Source: Lactobacillus taiwanensis DSM 21401
GTDB taxonomy: Bacteria > Bacillota > Bacilli > Lactobacillales > Lactobacillaceae
Assembly (NCBI RefSeq): GCF_001436695.1
Contig: NZ_AYZG01000001.1
Span: forward strand, 186,001-250,000
Direction of reading: 5' to 3'
DNA: 64,000 nt
The position numbers were made by a program, and so were the translations under genes. Shown here in pieces: positions 36,728 to 46,215 of the stretch (positions are counted from its first letter, which is position 1; each line of letters opens with the position of its first letter). A model generated the notes under the pieces. The model made no database searches and was not told the DNA's origin. It saw nothing but the letters and a program-made list of their open reading frames with translations.

Positions 36728-38937
36728 TAGTATTCGTCATTCTTTCTAACTTCATCCTTTGCCATCTTTTCTTCCATTCCTAAGTTCAAGTGCTTTACAC
36801 GGTGAACAATTTCTTCGTGACGGCCGTGAACCATTGGACGCTTCAAAGGATTACCAAGATAACCACAAGTACGTTTTACACAATCACAAGTTTCTGGATC
36901 ATGATTGCCACATTGTGGACATTCAAAGCCTTTAGCGGTTGCCTCAAATTCACCCTTAAAACCACACTCGTAGCATTGGTCAATTGGAGTGTTGGTTCCT
37001 AAGTATCCCACTTTATCATAAGCCCAGTCCCAGACAGCCTCTAGTGCCTTAGGATTTTGCTTAAGGTTTGGATATTCACAATAATGAATGAATCCACCTG
37101 CAGCATAGAATGGGTATGGAGCTTCAAAAGCTAATTTTTCAAATGGAGTTGGGTGCTTTCTAACATCATAGTGAAAAGAATTAGTGTAGTATTCCTTATC
37201 AGTAATATCTTTAACCTTACCAAACTTCTTAGTATCTAAACGACAAAATCTATCAGTTAAACTTTCACTTGGAGTTGAATAAACACTGTAGTGATAGTGA
37301 TTTGGATCTTCTTTTTCCCATTTAGCGCAGTAATCGTGAAGTTCTTTAACAATATTAATAGTAAATTGGTGCGCTTCTTCATTATGTTCCCAATTAGGAC
37401 CATAAAAGACTGTACCTACTTCATAAAGTCCAATATAACCTAAGGAAACCGTACAGCGGCCATTTTTGAAAAGATCATTTACATTATCTTCTGCATTTAG
37501 TCTTTTACCAAAAGCACCATATTCATAAAGAATTGGAGCATTATCAGGTATAGCATCAGTACAACGTTTAGCCTTAATTTGCAAAGCTTCATGTGCTGTT
37601 TGGACCTTTTCTCTAAAGATTTGCCAGAATAAGTCTTTATCTCCTTTTGATTCCATAGCAATTCTAGGTAGGTTTAAAGTAACAACGCCTAAGTTCATAC
37701 GACCGGAATTTACTTCTTTACCAGTTTCTGGATCTTTCCAACCTTGTAAGAAGGAACGACAACCCATTGGAGCTTTAAATGATCCAGTAATTTTCTTAAT
37801 CATGTCATAACTAACAATATCTGGATACATACGCTTAGTAGAACATTCCAAAGCTAATTCTTTAATATCATAGTTTGGATCTCCAGGATGTAAGTTAAGT
37901 CCCTTCTTTAGCGTAAAGACTAACTTAGGAAAGATGGCTGTTCTTTTGTCTTTTCCTAAACCTTCAATTCTAATCTTTAAGATTGCTTTTTGGATTTCAC
38001 GTTCAATCCAGGATGTTCCTAATCCAAATCCTAAAGTAGTAAACGGAGTTTGTCCTTGGCTTGAAAATAGGGTATTAATTTCATATTCAAGAGCTTGCAT
38101 AGCATCATAAATATCTTTTTTTGTTCGCTTAACTGCAAAAGCCTTGATCTTTTCTTCATCGTCAAAGAATTCGCTAGCTTCCTTAATATTCTTGTGATAA
38201 TTCTTTTCAGCATATGGAGCTAAAACTTCATCTACTCTGTCAGCAGAACATCCCCCATATTGACTAGAAGCAACATTAGCAATAATTTGAGACATTTGAG
38301 CAGTTGCTGTTTCGATTGAATGAGGAGATTCAATATTTGCATTTCCTATTGTAAAGCCATGACCTAGCATTTCTTTAAAGTCAATCAAACAACAGTTAGT
38401 TAGAGGACTGAGCGGTGTGTAATCTAAGTCATGCCAGTGAATGTCACCGCGTAAGTGAGCCTTCGCAATATGTTCTGGCATCATCGTTAAACCAATTGTT
38501 TTACCAACTACACCAGCTGTTAAATCACGCTGAGTTGAAAAAACACGTGAGTCTTTATTAGCATTTTCATTAACAATTGTTGGATCATGATGAACTAAGC
38601 GATTCAGACGGTTAGTAGTCTCAGTTTGCTTCTTAAAATTAGCTTCGTCTTCTCTACGATAATCAACATAAGCATTTGCTTCATCACTAAAGCCGAATTC
38701 GATTAATGTTTGAACAAATGCATCTGCTATTTTCTCAGTAGAAGTCTGCTTTGCACCATTTAGTTTTTGAAGGATAGCAGGTAGAATATCTGCTTCATGT
38801 TCAGTCAGATGCAAGCTATCTAAAACCATTTCAATTTTGTAAAGAGCAAAAGGATAGATGCTACCGTCTCTTTTAATGGCTGTTTCTGGCAGCGTCATTT
38901 GAGTAATTGATTTAATTTGAGCATCTTGTTGTAACAT
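36727..38937 (-). CDS. nrdD: Anaerobic ribonucleoside-triphosphate reductase (class III)
   Basis: The 736-residue enzyme reduces NTPs to dNTPs anaerobically. An N-terminal ATP-cone (about 15-105) is followed by the catalytic barrel, the C-terminal zinc site (CYECGFKGEF, CPQCGNHDPETC) and the glycyl radical site RTCGYLG. It is the first gene of the nrdDG unit. Two putative NrdR boxes lie upstream. Confidence 0.97.
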   Translation of the reverse strand: MLQQDAQIKSITQMTLPETAIKRDGSIYPFALYKIEMVLDSLHLTEHEADILPAILQKLNGAKQTSTEKIADAFVQTLIEFGFSDEANAYVDYRREDEANFKKQTETTNRLNRLVHHDPTIVNENANKDSRVFSTQRDLTAGVVGKTIGLTMMPEHIAKAHLRGDIHWHDLDYTPLSPLTNCCLIDFKEMLGHGFTIGNANIESPHSIETATAQMSQIIANVASSQYGGCSADRVDEVLAPYAEKNYHKNIKEASEFFDDEEKIKAFAVKRTKKDIYDAMQALEYEINTLFSSQGQTPFTTLGFGLGTSWIEREIQKAILKIRIEGLGKDKRTAIFPKLVFTLKKGLNLHPGDPNYDIKELALECSTKRMYPDIVSYDMIKKITGSFKAPMGCRSFLQGWKDPETGKEVNSGRMNLGVVTLNLPRIAMESKGDKDLFWQIFREKVQTAHEALQIKAKRCTDAIPDNAPILYEYGAFGKRLNAEDNVNDLFKNGRCTVSLGYIGLYEVGTVFYGPNWEHNEEAHQFTINIVKELHDYCAKWEKEDPNHYHYSVYSTPSESLTDRFCRLDTKKFGKVKDITDKEYYTNSFHYDVRKHPTPFEKLAFEAPYPFYAAGGFIHYCEYPNLKQNPKALEAVWDWAYDKVGYLGTNTPIDQCYECGFKGEFEATAKGFECPQCGNHDPETCDCVKRTCGYLGNPLKRPMVHGRHEEIVHRVKHLNLGMEEKMAKDEVRKNDEY

Positions 38938-38983
38938 GGTTATTCTCTTCTTTCACAATATCTATGGTTCTATTTTATCAGAA

Positions 38984-39030
38984 ACTACATGATATTGTAG
39001 GTATTGACATTTTGGATCATATATATTGTA
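38984..39030 (-). promoter_or_regulatory. Putative tandem NrdR boxes upstream of nrdD
   Basis: Two 16-base elements (ACTACATGATATTGTA at 38984-38999 and GATCATATATATTGTA at 39015-39030, plus strand) share the half ATATTGTA and lie exactly 31 bases apart. That is about three helical turns, as seen in NrdR-controlled nrd promoters. The left halves are diverged. Confidence 0.45.
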
Positions 39031-39102
39031 TTAAGCAAAAGTTACGTCTAGCAAGAGAGAGGCTCATTTTCAAAATTTTCTATAATTAGTAAAGTAGTCA
39101 AA

Positions 39103-39141
39103 AAAATACTGCTGAGAGTAAAAAATTCTCAGCAGTATTTT
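39103..39141 (-). terminator. Terminator of the D-aspartate ligase gene
   Basis: The stem AAAAATACTGCTGAGA / TCTCAGCAGTATTTTT lies after the ligase stop, with a T run on the minus strand. Confidence 0.9.
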
Positions 39142-39146
39142 TCTAA

Positions 39147-40478
39147 TTAAATTTCATTTTCATGGTTTTCTTGTTGACCATCACGAAGAGCTTGTTTTTC
39201 TAATTTTTTAGCTTCTTCTTCAAAATATTGTCCCTTATTTACTTGGTAGTACTTCTTATATCTAGCATAGTAATTATGGAACATGTAGTGCATCAATAAC
39301 CAACGTTTTAAGCTACGATCTTTATCATAGAAGACAGTTGTACCGTAATGCCCCTCATCAATTAACTTTTCAGCTAAGCGTTTTGAACCGTTGTCGTAAG
39401 CATATTCCTTAAAGATTTTCTTAGGAACACCAAGCCAAAGCATATAGTCAGCACCATCTTTATTGCCGTACACAGTTGGCTTATCTTTCAAATTATCTTC
39501 TACATAATCATCTACATACCACTTAGCTAAGTTGTAGCCATTTAAAGTTACATAGAAACTTGAACGACCTTGACGCAAGTTAATTTCAAAGAACTTGTAC
39601 TCTCCATCTCTTGGATCATACTTAATGTCAAAGTTAGCCATTCCAGTGTAATTCAACTTTTCAAGGAATGATTGAACTGTGTCATAAAGCTTTTGACTAA
39701 ATGCTGGTAAAATCGCCATATAGTTACCAATTGATTGTGGAGTAGGATCTTCAAGAAGTGGATGACCTAAACACATCATCTTAACCTTGTGGTTTTTGTC
39801 AACATATGCATTAAGTACACGCATATTAGAGTCATCACCTGGGATAAAGTCTTGTAAGATTAAGTCTTCAGTATATCCATGAGTGTAGATTTTACCTACA
39901 ATATCAACTAATTCAGCCTCATCGTGAATAGTAAATGCCTTTTTACGCCCCTCAAATTGGCAATTTAACCAAGAAACTGGATCTTCTGGCTTCAATTCCA
40001 CTGGATAATCAAATGGTAAATTCAAGTAATTATCAGCCTTATAATCATCCATTGTCACAATTTTAGTATGTGGGTATGGAAGACCATACTTTTCAGCGAT
40101 TTCGTAGAAACCTTCCTTAGAAATTAGTTTCTCCAGCAAATCATAATCAATATAAGGAACTACGAAAGTATCCTTTAATTCATCTTTATGCTTAGCAAGT
40201 AATTCCGCATATCCATCCCCACAAGCAATTAAAATAACTGGTTCTGGATGATTCTTGTATTCTTCAATCTTTTGCTTCATTACGTTCATAAAGCCTGGAT
40301 CTTCTTCAAAGTCTTCATGAACTTCCACGTCAACAATCTTAGAGTAACGTGTTGCTGCTAACTGACTAGCTGCCCAAGCTTGAACCTTAATTCCATAAGC
40401 TTCATTGAATGAACGCGCCATTCCGTAAACATTGATATCGCTACCTAGTAAAATAGGAGTAAATTTTGCTTGTACCAT
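39147..40478 (-). CDS. D-aspartate ligase-like ATP-grasp enzyme (peptidoglycan cross-bridge)
   Basis: The 443-residue ATP-grasp protein has DLILQDFIPGDDSNMRVLNA and the metal-binding FFEINLRQGRSSFYVTLNGY characteristic of Aslfm-type D-aspartate ligases of Enterococcus and Lactococcus. That enzyme adds D-Asp to the epsilon-amine of Lys3 of the peptidoglycan stem. The AsnB-type amidotransferase gene 31 bases upstream would amidate that D-Asp to D-Asn, as shown for Lactococcus AsnH. The family is clear; substrate specificity is inferred. Cytoplasmic. Confidence 0.82.
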   Translation of the reverse strand: MVQAKFTPILLGSDINVYGMARSFNEAYGIKVQAWAASQLAATRYSKIVDVEVHEDFEEDPGFMNVMKQKIEEYKNHPEPVILIACGDGYAELLAKHKDELKDTFVVPYIDYDLLEKLISKEGFYEIAEKYGLPYPHTKIVTMDDYKADNYLNLPFDYPVELKPEDPVSWLNCQFEGRKKAFTIHDEAELVDIVGKIYTHGYTEDLILQDFIPGDDSNMRVLNAYVDKNHKVKMMCLGHPLLEDPTPQSIGNYMAILPAFSQKLYDTVQSFLEKLNYTGMANFDIKYDPRDGEYKFFEINLRQGRSSFYVTLNGYNLAKWYVDDYVEDNLKDKPTVYGNKDGADYMLWLGVPKKIFKEYAYDNGSKRLAEKLIDEGHYGTTVFYDKDRSLKRWLLMHYMFHNYYARYKKYYQVNKGQYFEEEAKKLEKQALRDGQQENHENEI

Positions 40479-40509
40479 TTTGTAATCCGTACTTCTCTCT
40501 AACTTTTAA

Positions 40510-42459
40510 TTAAACAAGTCTTCCACTTTCGATTAATTCTGCCACTTCTGGTTGAACGTGTTGATACTTCTTAACAGTTTCATCATAGTCAACAAAGAAT
40601 AACTTGTACCAAACCAAGAAAGTGTAAATAGCCCAGATTTGGCGACGAGCTGAACCATCGCCCTTGTAATTATCATCAAGCAATTTAACAATCTTCTTTT
40701 GGTCAAAAATATCATTTACAAAGTCTTCAGTAAACAATTCTCTAACTTGCTTATAAAATCTTGGTTCCTTAAGCCATTGCTTAATTGGAGTTGGGAAACC
40801 AAGCTTTGGCCTTTGAGCCCATTCTTCTGGCAAGACTTTTTCGGATGCCTTACGAAGAGCATATTTAGTATCGTGGCGGTTAACTAAATATTTAGTTGGG
40901 ATTGAGTTAGCAAGTTCTGCAATCTTCTTATCAAGATATGGCACACGTAATTCTAGAGAATGAGCCATTGAGATCTTATCTGCTTTTTGCTCAATATCAT
41001 TAAGCATAAAGTGGTGAAGATCAATATATTGCATTTGCTTAACTTCATCGATATTCTTAACTTTCTTAAAGTCTTCTTGATAAATGCCATTAACTGTCAA
41101 ATCATTCTTGTATTTATCACGCAAGATAGCATTAGCATCTTTAGAAGTAAAGATAGTTGGATAGTCCATATCATAAATGACAGATTGTCCAACATAAAAT
41201 TCACTTGGCTCTGCTAAGTTAGTGTACATATGTACTTTACCTGGGAAGTTAGGCATCTTCTTAATCTTATGAGCTAAACGAACACGACTCTTCTTAGGTA
41301 ATTTCTTAAGGCCAGCAGTAAAGACCTTAATTACATCATTATGGGTATGCATGCCGTAGTTAACGTAGCCTGCAAATAATTCATCGGCACCTTCACCAGA
41401 AAGGGCAACAGTAACATGCTTTCTAGCTAATTTACACAAGTACCATAATGGAATAATAGATGGGTTGGCATCTGGTTCGTCCATGTGATATTGCATTTCT
41501 GGGAAGTCACGCATTGCTTCATCTGCATCAACTTTATCTGCAAAGAATTTCCAGCCGTGTAAGTCAGAAAGTGCCTTAGCCTTTGATGCTTCATTATATG
41601 TAGAATCATCAAAAGAAACTGAGAACACATCTTCAGGATCAAGTAAACTAGTTAAGTAGGAAGAATCAATACCTTCAGATAAGAATGCACCAACTGGTAC
41701 GTCCGCATTTCTGTATAAATCAACAGTTTCTTTTAAGTCCTCATTGATTTTATCTAAGGTTTCTTCAAAACTTAGACTATTTTCAACATACTTAGCATCC
41801 CAGTACTGATGAGTTTTCATTTTGCCATCTTTATATTCAAACCAGTGACCTGCTGGAAAGCGGTAAACACCCTTAAAGAAAGTTTCCTTTAAGTCATTAT
41901 ATTGGTTCATTAAGTATGGCTTAACTGCTTCAGTATTTAATTCCTTTTTAAAGCCTGGATAAGCTAAGAAGCTCTTCAATTCACTACCAACAATTAACTT
42001 ACCATTTTGGTCTGAGTAGTACATTGGCTTAATTCCGAAGAAGTCACGAGCACCATATAAAGTCTTGGTATTGTCATCCCAAATTACAAAGGCAAACATA
42101 CCGCGAACTTTCTTCAATAAGCCATCCATTCCCCATTCTTCATAGCCGTGAAGCAAAACTTCAGTATCAGCCTTAGTAGTAAAGGTATGACCTGCATCAA
42201 TTAATTCTTTTCTTAATGGTTTAAAATTATAAATTTCCCCATTAAAAATAATTGCTCTACTTTTATCTTCATTAAAAATTGGTTGACTTCCACCACGAAG
42301 GTCAATAATTGACAAACGTCTAAAACCTAAAGCCACCTGATCATTAGTATATTTTCCATCAGAAGACGGACCACGGTGTTTAATTGTATCCATCATTCCT
42401 TGAATAGCACAGTCTTTATCCTTTAATTCAGGATCAAAAAACGCACAAATTCCACACAT
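40510..42459 (-). CDS. asnB: Glutamine-dependent asparagine synthetase-type amidotransferase (AsnB/AsnH)
   Basis: The 649-residue protein has an N-terminal Ntn glutaminase domain (Cys2 in MCGICAFF, RLSIIDLRGGSQP, FNGEIYNF) and a C-terminal synthetase domain (about 230-649). Its PP-loop reads SEGIDSS (261-267) where SGGxDSS is usual. ALSGEGADELFAGY and LGFPTPIKQW are intact. It transfers amide nitrogen from Gln to a carboxylate. In a unit with D-Asp ligase its likely target is the cross-bridge D-Asp rather than free aspartate. TATAAT at 42494-42499 marks a promoter. Confidence 0.88.
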   Translation of the reverse strand: MCGICAFFDPELKDKDCAIQGMMDTIKHRGPSSDGKYTNDQVALGFRRLSIIDLRGGSQPIFNEDKSRAIIFNGEIYNFKPLRKELIDAGHTFTTKADTEVLLHGYEEWGMDGLLKKVRGMFAFVIWDDNTKTLYGARDFFGIKPMYYSDQNGKLIVGSELKSFLAYPGFKKELNTEAVKPYLMNQYNDLKETFFKGVYRFPAGHWFEYKDGKMKTHQYWDAKYVENSLSFEETLDKINEDLKETVDLYRNADVPVGAFLSEGIDSSYLTSLLDPEDVFSVSFDDSTYNEASKAKALSDLHGWKFFADKVDADEAMRDFPEMQYHMDEPDANPSIIPLWYLCKLARKHVTVALSGEGADELFAGYVNYGMHTHNDVIKVFTAGLKKLPKKSRVRLAHKIKKMPNFPGKVHMYTNLAEPSEFYVGQSVIYDMDYPTIFTSKDANAILRDKYKNDLTVNGIYQEDFKKVKNIDEVKQMQYIDLHHFMLNDIEQKADKISMAHSLELRVPYLDKKIAELANSIPTKYLVNRHDTKYALRKASEKVLPEEWAQRPKLGFPTPIKQWLKEPRFYKQVRELFTEDFVNDIFDQKKIVKLLDDNYKGDGSARRQIWAIYTFLVWYKLFFVDYDETVKKYQHVQPEVAELIESGRLV

Positions 42460-42519
42460 AAGTAACTTTCACCTCAAAATAAACAGTAGTCTTATTATAA
42501 GCTATTTACATTTCAAAAA

Positions 42520-43914
42520 TTAAATTCGATAGAATCGTCTCTTAGAAGCAGCTCCATATCCAAATACTTGTAATAAATGTCGGTGAACATCAACATTTAC
42601 TATATATCCAGCTGCTTCATTAGCATGATCCATCTGTCTATTCCAGCGCTTATTATATTGCGTAGTAAGCGCATGGTTAGGCCCCATTAGAGCCGAGCAA
42701 TTAAAAAATATATACTGTATACCATTAATGCGATATTGGTCTTCAGTATGACGGTGTCCACATAAATATGCAACTATTTTTGCATTCTTTATCTTCGTAA
42801 AATCAAAGCTATTAGCTAGGGTAAATTCAGGAGGAACATCCCTTGAATTAAGGTATCCTTTTTCACGTTGATTAAAGGCAACCATTAATTCATGTAGAGA
42901 ACGCCCATTAAATTTCAAGGCATTTGTTCCCTTGCGAGTAATAGGGTTTGCATGACTCATGAAAATAATTGTTTTACCATTTGAATTTTCAAGAATTTCG
43001 ATAATTTCTTGCATCTGATCTTCACGAATCGCTAAAGCAAGTTTAGTATCGTATTTTTTCTTTCCTTGATCATCAAGCTCATAAGGTAAATCAGATGTAT
43101 TGACTGTAATAATTCTGACGTCATCTTTATCAAAATATGCAACCCCGTGCTTGCGCGTGATATAGTGAATACCATCTTGCGCATACATACTTGGCCACAT
43201 TATATCCTCAAATTCATTTTCTGGAAAACTAGCTCTCAGATCATGATGCTCATCAAATTTATCATTTTCATCGTGATTACCCTTGATGACAGCAAAGTTA
43301 GTTTTTTTAGATCTAAACGTTCTAGACAAAGATATCAACTCTGCTTCGCCAACTAATCCTGGATCGGATCCATCCATCCAATCACCTAAATGAGCTTTTA
43401 AATCTAAAACATCTTTATCTTCAAGATAATTAAACTCTTTAACATGACGAAGTCCGTTATGTCCATAAAAATCAATACTATCAGCATCTTTATAGTGTGT
43501 ATCGGTTAAAACACCGATATTAATTGAGTTATAGCCATCTCGGCTATGCTTTTTCACATAATCTACTAACTGATCTAGTTGATCTTCAACAATATAACGT
43601 CGACCTGTTTGCTTGTTAACAAAAGCAGTAAAACGATTTAAGCGTTTATCAAATTTCCTTACGTACGCTGGTGCTAAATCAGAAGCATCAACAGAACGTA
43701 AAGCTTGATGCAAAACATTGTCAGTATCCTTGTAAACAATGAGCTTATATTCTTCACCGTGAGGCGTTCCCTCTGAAGCTCCAACGTTATATTCACCGAC
43801 AGTCATATATTTTTGCATTCCATCAAATGGAATATTACTTTTATTTCGCATCATCTTCCGAGTCATCCCGGAAAACTTATCAATCATACCTTTGGTTTTA
43901 TTGATAATTTTCAT
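42520..43914 (-). CDS. Calcineurin-like metallophosphoesterase
   Basis: I start at ATG 43914 because GGGGAAGAG lies 8 bases before it; a GTG at 43929 is also possible. The 464-residue protein has all family motifs: TDTHYKD, HLGDWMDG, GNHDEND, MSHAN and CGHRHTED. It has no signal peptide or membrane helix, so it is cytosolic, with a phosphomono- or diesterase role. It follows the small protein at 43966 after a terminator, and precedes asnB. Substrate unknown. Confidence 0.85.
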   Translation of the reverse strand: MKIINKTKGMIDKFSGMTRKMMRNKSNIPFDGMQKYMTVGEYNVGASEGTPHGEEYKLIVYKDTDNVLHQALRSVDASDLAPAYVRKFDKRLNRFTAFVNKQTGRRYIVEDQLDQLVDYVKKHSRDGYNSINIGVLTDTHYKDADSIDFYGHNGLRHVKEFNYLEDKDVLDLKAHLGDWMDGSDPGLVGEAELISLSRTFRSKKTNFAVIKGNHDENDKFDEHHDLRASFPENEFEDIMWPSMYAQDGIHYITRKHGVAYFDKDDVRIITVNTSDLPYELDDQGKKKYDTKLALAIREDQMQEIIEILENSNGKTIIFMSHANPITRKGTNALKFNGRSLHELMVAFNQREKGYLNSRDVPPEFTLANSFDFTKIKNAKIVAYLCGHRHTEDQYRINGIQYIFFNCSALMGPNHALTTQYNKRWNRQMDHANEAAGYIVNVDVHRHLLQVFGYGAASKRRFYRI

Positions 43915-43938
43915 GATACTCTTCCCCACTCATCACAC

Positions 43939-43962
43939 AAAAAAAGGCCGTTAATGGCCTTG
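43939..43962 (-). terminator. Terminator after the 160-residue protein gene
   Basis: The minus-strand stem AAGGCC / GGCCTT (loop ATTAAC) is followed by seven T. Confidence 0.75.
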
Positions 43963-43965
43963 GGG

Positions 43966-44448
43966 TTAATTATTTGCCAAAGCGTTTGCGGCAAGACCTA
44001 ATGATAGAACCGCATCTTTAGACAAAACCTTCTTTAAATCATTTGGAACAATTGCTCTAACAGCTCCAATAACTTTCAAGCTGTAAAGTAGAACATGTAA
44101 GTCAGTAGCGCGGTCATAGCTACCATCTTGCATTGGATCTTCATGATTATAGGTTAAATTAATCTCATCTTGATCAACATATCCATCCACATGATTAGTT
44201 AAAATTCGATCATTTAATTCACGTAATGATTGATCTAAATGAAGTAAAGTTAACTTCCCATCAGATTCGCTATTGTAGTATTCATCTTGAGTCATATCAA
44301 AGTATTCTTCGATTGGCTTATCAAGAATGCTTAAACTATTGATTTCGTTGTAAATTCTTTTGGTATTCAGGTCTTGTTGGCCATTGATAATTTTTTCTTG
44401 TGATAATGCAATATCATCAGCCAATGTCATGGTAGTTAAATTATCCAT
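43966..44448 (-). CDS. Hypothetical protein, 160 residues
   Basis: I place the start at ATG 44446-44448, six bases after AAGGAGG. An adjacent ATG three bases earlier is too close. The product is acidic and helical in its first part (LADDIALSQEKIINGQQDLN), then DEINLTYNHEDPMQDGSYDR and a hydrophobic helical end (LLYSLKVIGAVRAIVPNDLK, LSLGLAANALANN). It has no signal peptide. I recognise no family. It sits between the metallophosphoesterase and the phn unit. Confidence 0.7.
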   Translation of the reverse strand: MDNLTTMTLADDIALSQEKIINGQQDLNTKRIYNEINSLSILDKPIEEYFDMTQDEYYNSESDGKLTLLHLDQSLRELNDRILTNHVDGYVDQDEINLTYNHEDPMQDGSYDRATDLHVLLYSLKVIGAVRAIVPNDLKKVLSKDAVLSLGLAANALANN

Positions 44449-44555
44449 CATTGTCCTCCTTGAAATACAACTTCCATTATAACAAAAAAGTTCACTTTTT
44501 CCCGTACTTATCATTATTATAGATAGATATTACAAAAAAATTTAGAATTTGACAA

Positions 44556-44592
44556 AAGAAAAACGAGCAGATTTGATAAATCTTACTCGTTT
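44556..44592 (-). terminator. Terminator of the phn unit
   Basis: The minus-strand stem AAACGAGTAAGATTT / AAATCTGCTCGTTTT with a T-rich tail closes the phnDCEE unit. Confidence 0.85.
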
Positions 44593-44599
44593 CAGTTGA

Positions 44600-45412
44600 T
44601 TAAACTAATTTCTTTCTAATCCAACCGGAAATCCAGTCAATGATTACCACCATGACGATGATTCCTACTAAGATGACACCTACTCGGTTCCATTGACGGT
44701 ATTGCAAGGCAATGATTAATGGATAACCAACACCACCAGCACCAACTAAACCTAGAATAGATGCTGAACGGATTGAAACATCAAATCGATACAAAGTATT
44801 AGAGATTAAGGCTGGCATTAAGTTAGGCATTGTAGCAAACATAATAATGTTAAACTTAGATCCACCAGCTGCAGTAACAGCTTCATTTGCGCCTTCTTCA
44901 AGGTTTTCAATTGCTTCTGAGAACAATTTAGCAAGCATACCAACTGAGTGGAAACCTAAAGCTAGTACACCGGCTGCGGAACCTGGTCCTACTGCCTTAA
45001 TAAACATCAAGGCTAAAACAATTTCTGGAAATGAACGAATAACGGCTAATACAACTTTTCCTGAACGGGATGTATACCATTTCTTATGACGAGTATTAGC
45101 TGCCCAAAAGGCGAACGGTAAAGAAATAATTGCAGAAATAAAGGTACCCAAGAAAGCAATACAAATTGTTTCCCATAATTGAGAGATTAAATCTTCACCG
45201 CTTCCGTTATACACATATGACCAGTCTGGATGAAAAATTCCGGCAACAATAGCTCCTGCAATTTGACCTGCACTTGCTTTTATTCCGCCAAAATCCATTC
45301 CTACAAATGACCAAATAATTAAAACAACAGTGACAATAGCGATTGTCCAGTGTTGAATCTTTTTCTTAGTGTCCACTGGTTTAGGAGGTAATTTTTTCAT
45401 TGTAGTACCCAT
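44600..45412 (-). CDS. phnE: Phosphonate-type ABC transporter permease 2
   Basis: The 270-residue integral membrane protein has about six helices and the permease EAA-like loop (EAIENLEEGANEAVTAAGGS) ahead of the GPGSAAGVLALGFHS and SILGLVGAGGVGYPL blocks typical of PhnE. It overlaps the stop of the other permease (TAATGG), so the two are co-translated and probably form a heterodimer. Confidence 0.93.
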   Translation of the reverse strand: MGTTMKKLPPKPVDTKKKIQHWTIAIVTVVLIIWSFVGMDFGGIKASAGQIAGAIVAGIFHPDWSYVYNGSGEDLISQLWETICIAFLGTFISAIISLPFAFWAANTRHKKWYTSRSGKVVLAVIRSFPEIVLALMFIKAVGPGSAAGVLALGFHSVGMLAKLFSEAIENLEEGANEAVTAAGGSKFNIIMFATMPNLMPALISNTLYRFDVSIRSASILGLVGAGGVGYPLIIALQYRQWNRVGVILVGIIVMVVIIDWISGWIRKKLV

Positions 45413-46215
45413 TATTTCATCAACGCCTCCCTAGATTTAGTAGAAATGTAGTCAATAATAACTACGACAACGATAATAACTAAGATAATCATACCGGTCT
45501 TAGCATAGTCAAAGACTTGAAGAGTTTGTTGTAAGTACAAACCAATACCACCGGCACCAATATATCCAAGAACTGTTGAAGCTCTGACATTAATTTCAAA
45601 TGCATATAAAACATAAGAAATAAAGTAAGTAATTATTTGTGGCATCACAGCAAAATGAATAATTTGTAGTTTATTTGCGCCAACGGCTGTTAAAGCTTCG
45701 ATTGGACCTGGATCAATTGTTTCAATTGCTTCATAGAACAATTTAACAACCACACCAAATGTAAATACAGTCAAAGCTAAAACACCGGCAACTGGGCCGA
45801 TACCTACAACAGCAACAAAGATTGCACCTAAAAGCAAGTCTGGGATAGTTCTAACAATATTCATGATTATTCTTAAAATTCCAGTAACTGCTTTATTTTT
45901 AACAATATTTCTCGCAATTAGAAGAGAATAAACAAAAGCAATTGCTGATCCCATGACAGTTCCTAAAATTGCCATTTTAATTGTTTCAATTAAAAGTGGA
46001 ATTGCTGTAGCTGCATATCCCCAATCAGGATGACACATTTGAACAAAAATATCAGTAAATTGGCTAAAGTTATTAAACAAAACACTAATGTGTGTATTTG
46101 TTACATCTACTGAAAGAAAGAGACCTAAAATCATAATTACGACCCATACAAAGTTCATAATTTTGAATTTCTTTTTAGGCAACTCAGCTAAATGCTGTTC
46201 CTTAGATTTAGGCAT
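45412..46215 (-). CDS. phnE: Phosphonate-type ABC transporter permease 1
   Basis: The start is ATG 46215, inside the last codons of phnC (GAAGATGCC), behind AAGGGGAAG. The upstream longer frame is not needed. The 267-residue permease shares [36 protein letters not shown] and [15 protein letters not shown] with its partner. It forms the membrane channel for the substrate of PhnD. Confidence 0.92.
   Translation of the reverse strand: MPKSKEQHLAELPKKKFKIMNFVWVVIMILGLFLSVDVTNTHISVLFNNFSQFTDIFVQMCHPDWGYAATAIPLLIETIKMAILGTVMGSAIAFVYSLLIARNIVKNKAVTGILRIIMNIVRTIPDLLLGAIFVAVVGIGPVAGVLALTVFTFGVVVKLFYEAIETIDPGPIEALTAVGANKLQIIHFAVMPQIITYFISYVLYAFEINVRASTVLGYIGAGGIGLYLQQTLQVFDYAKTGMIILVIIVVVVIIDYISTKSREALMK

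Noticed and set aside
39004-39033. TTGACA promoter on the plus strand before the ligase region
   Set aside because: The hexamer is good but the -10 is poor and no plus-strand gene follows.
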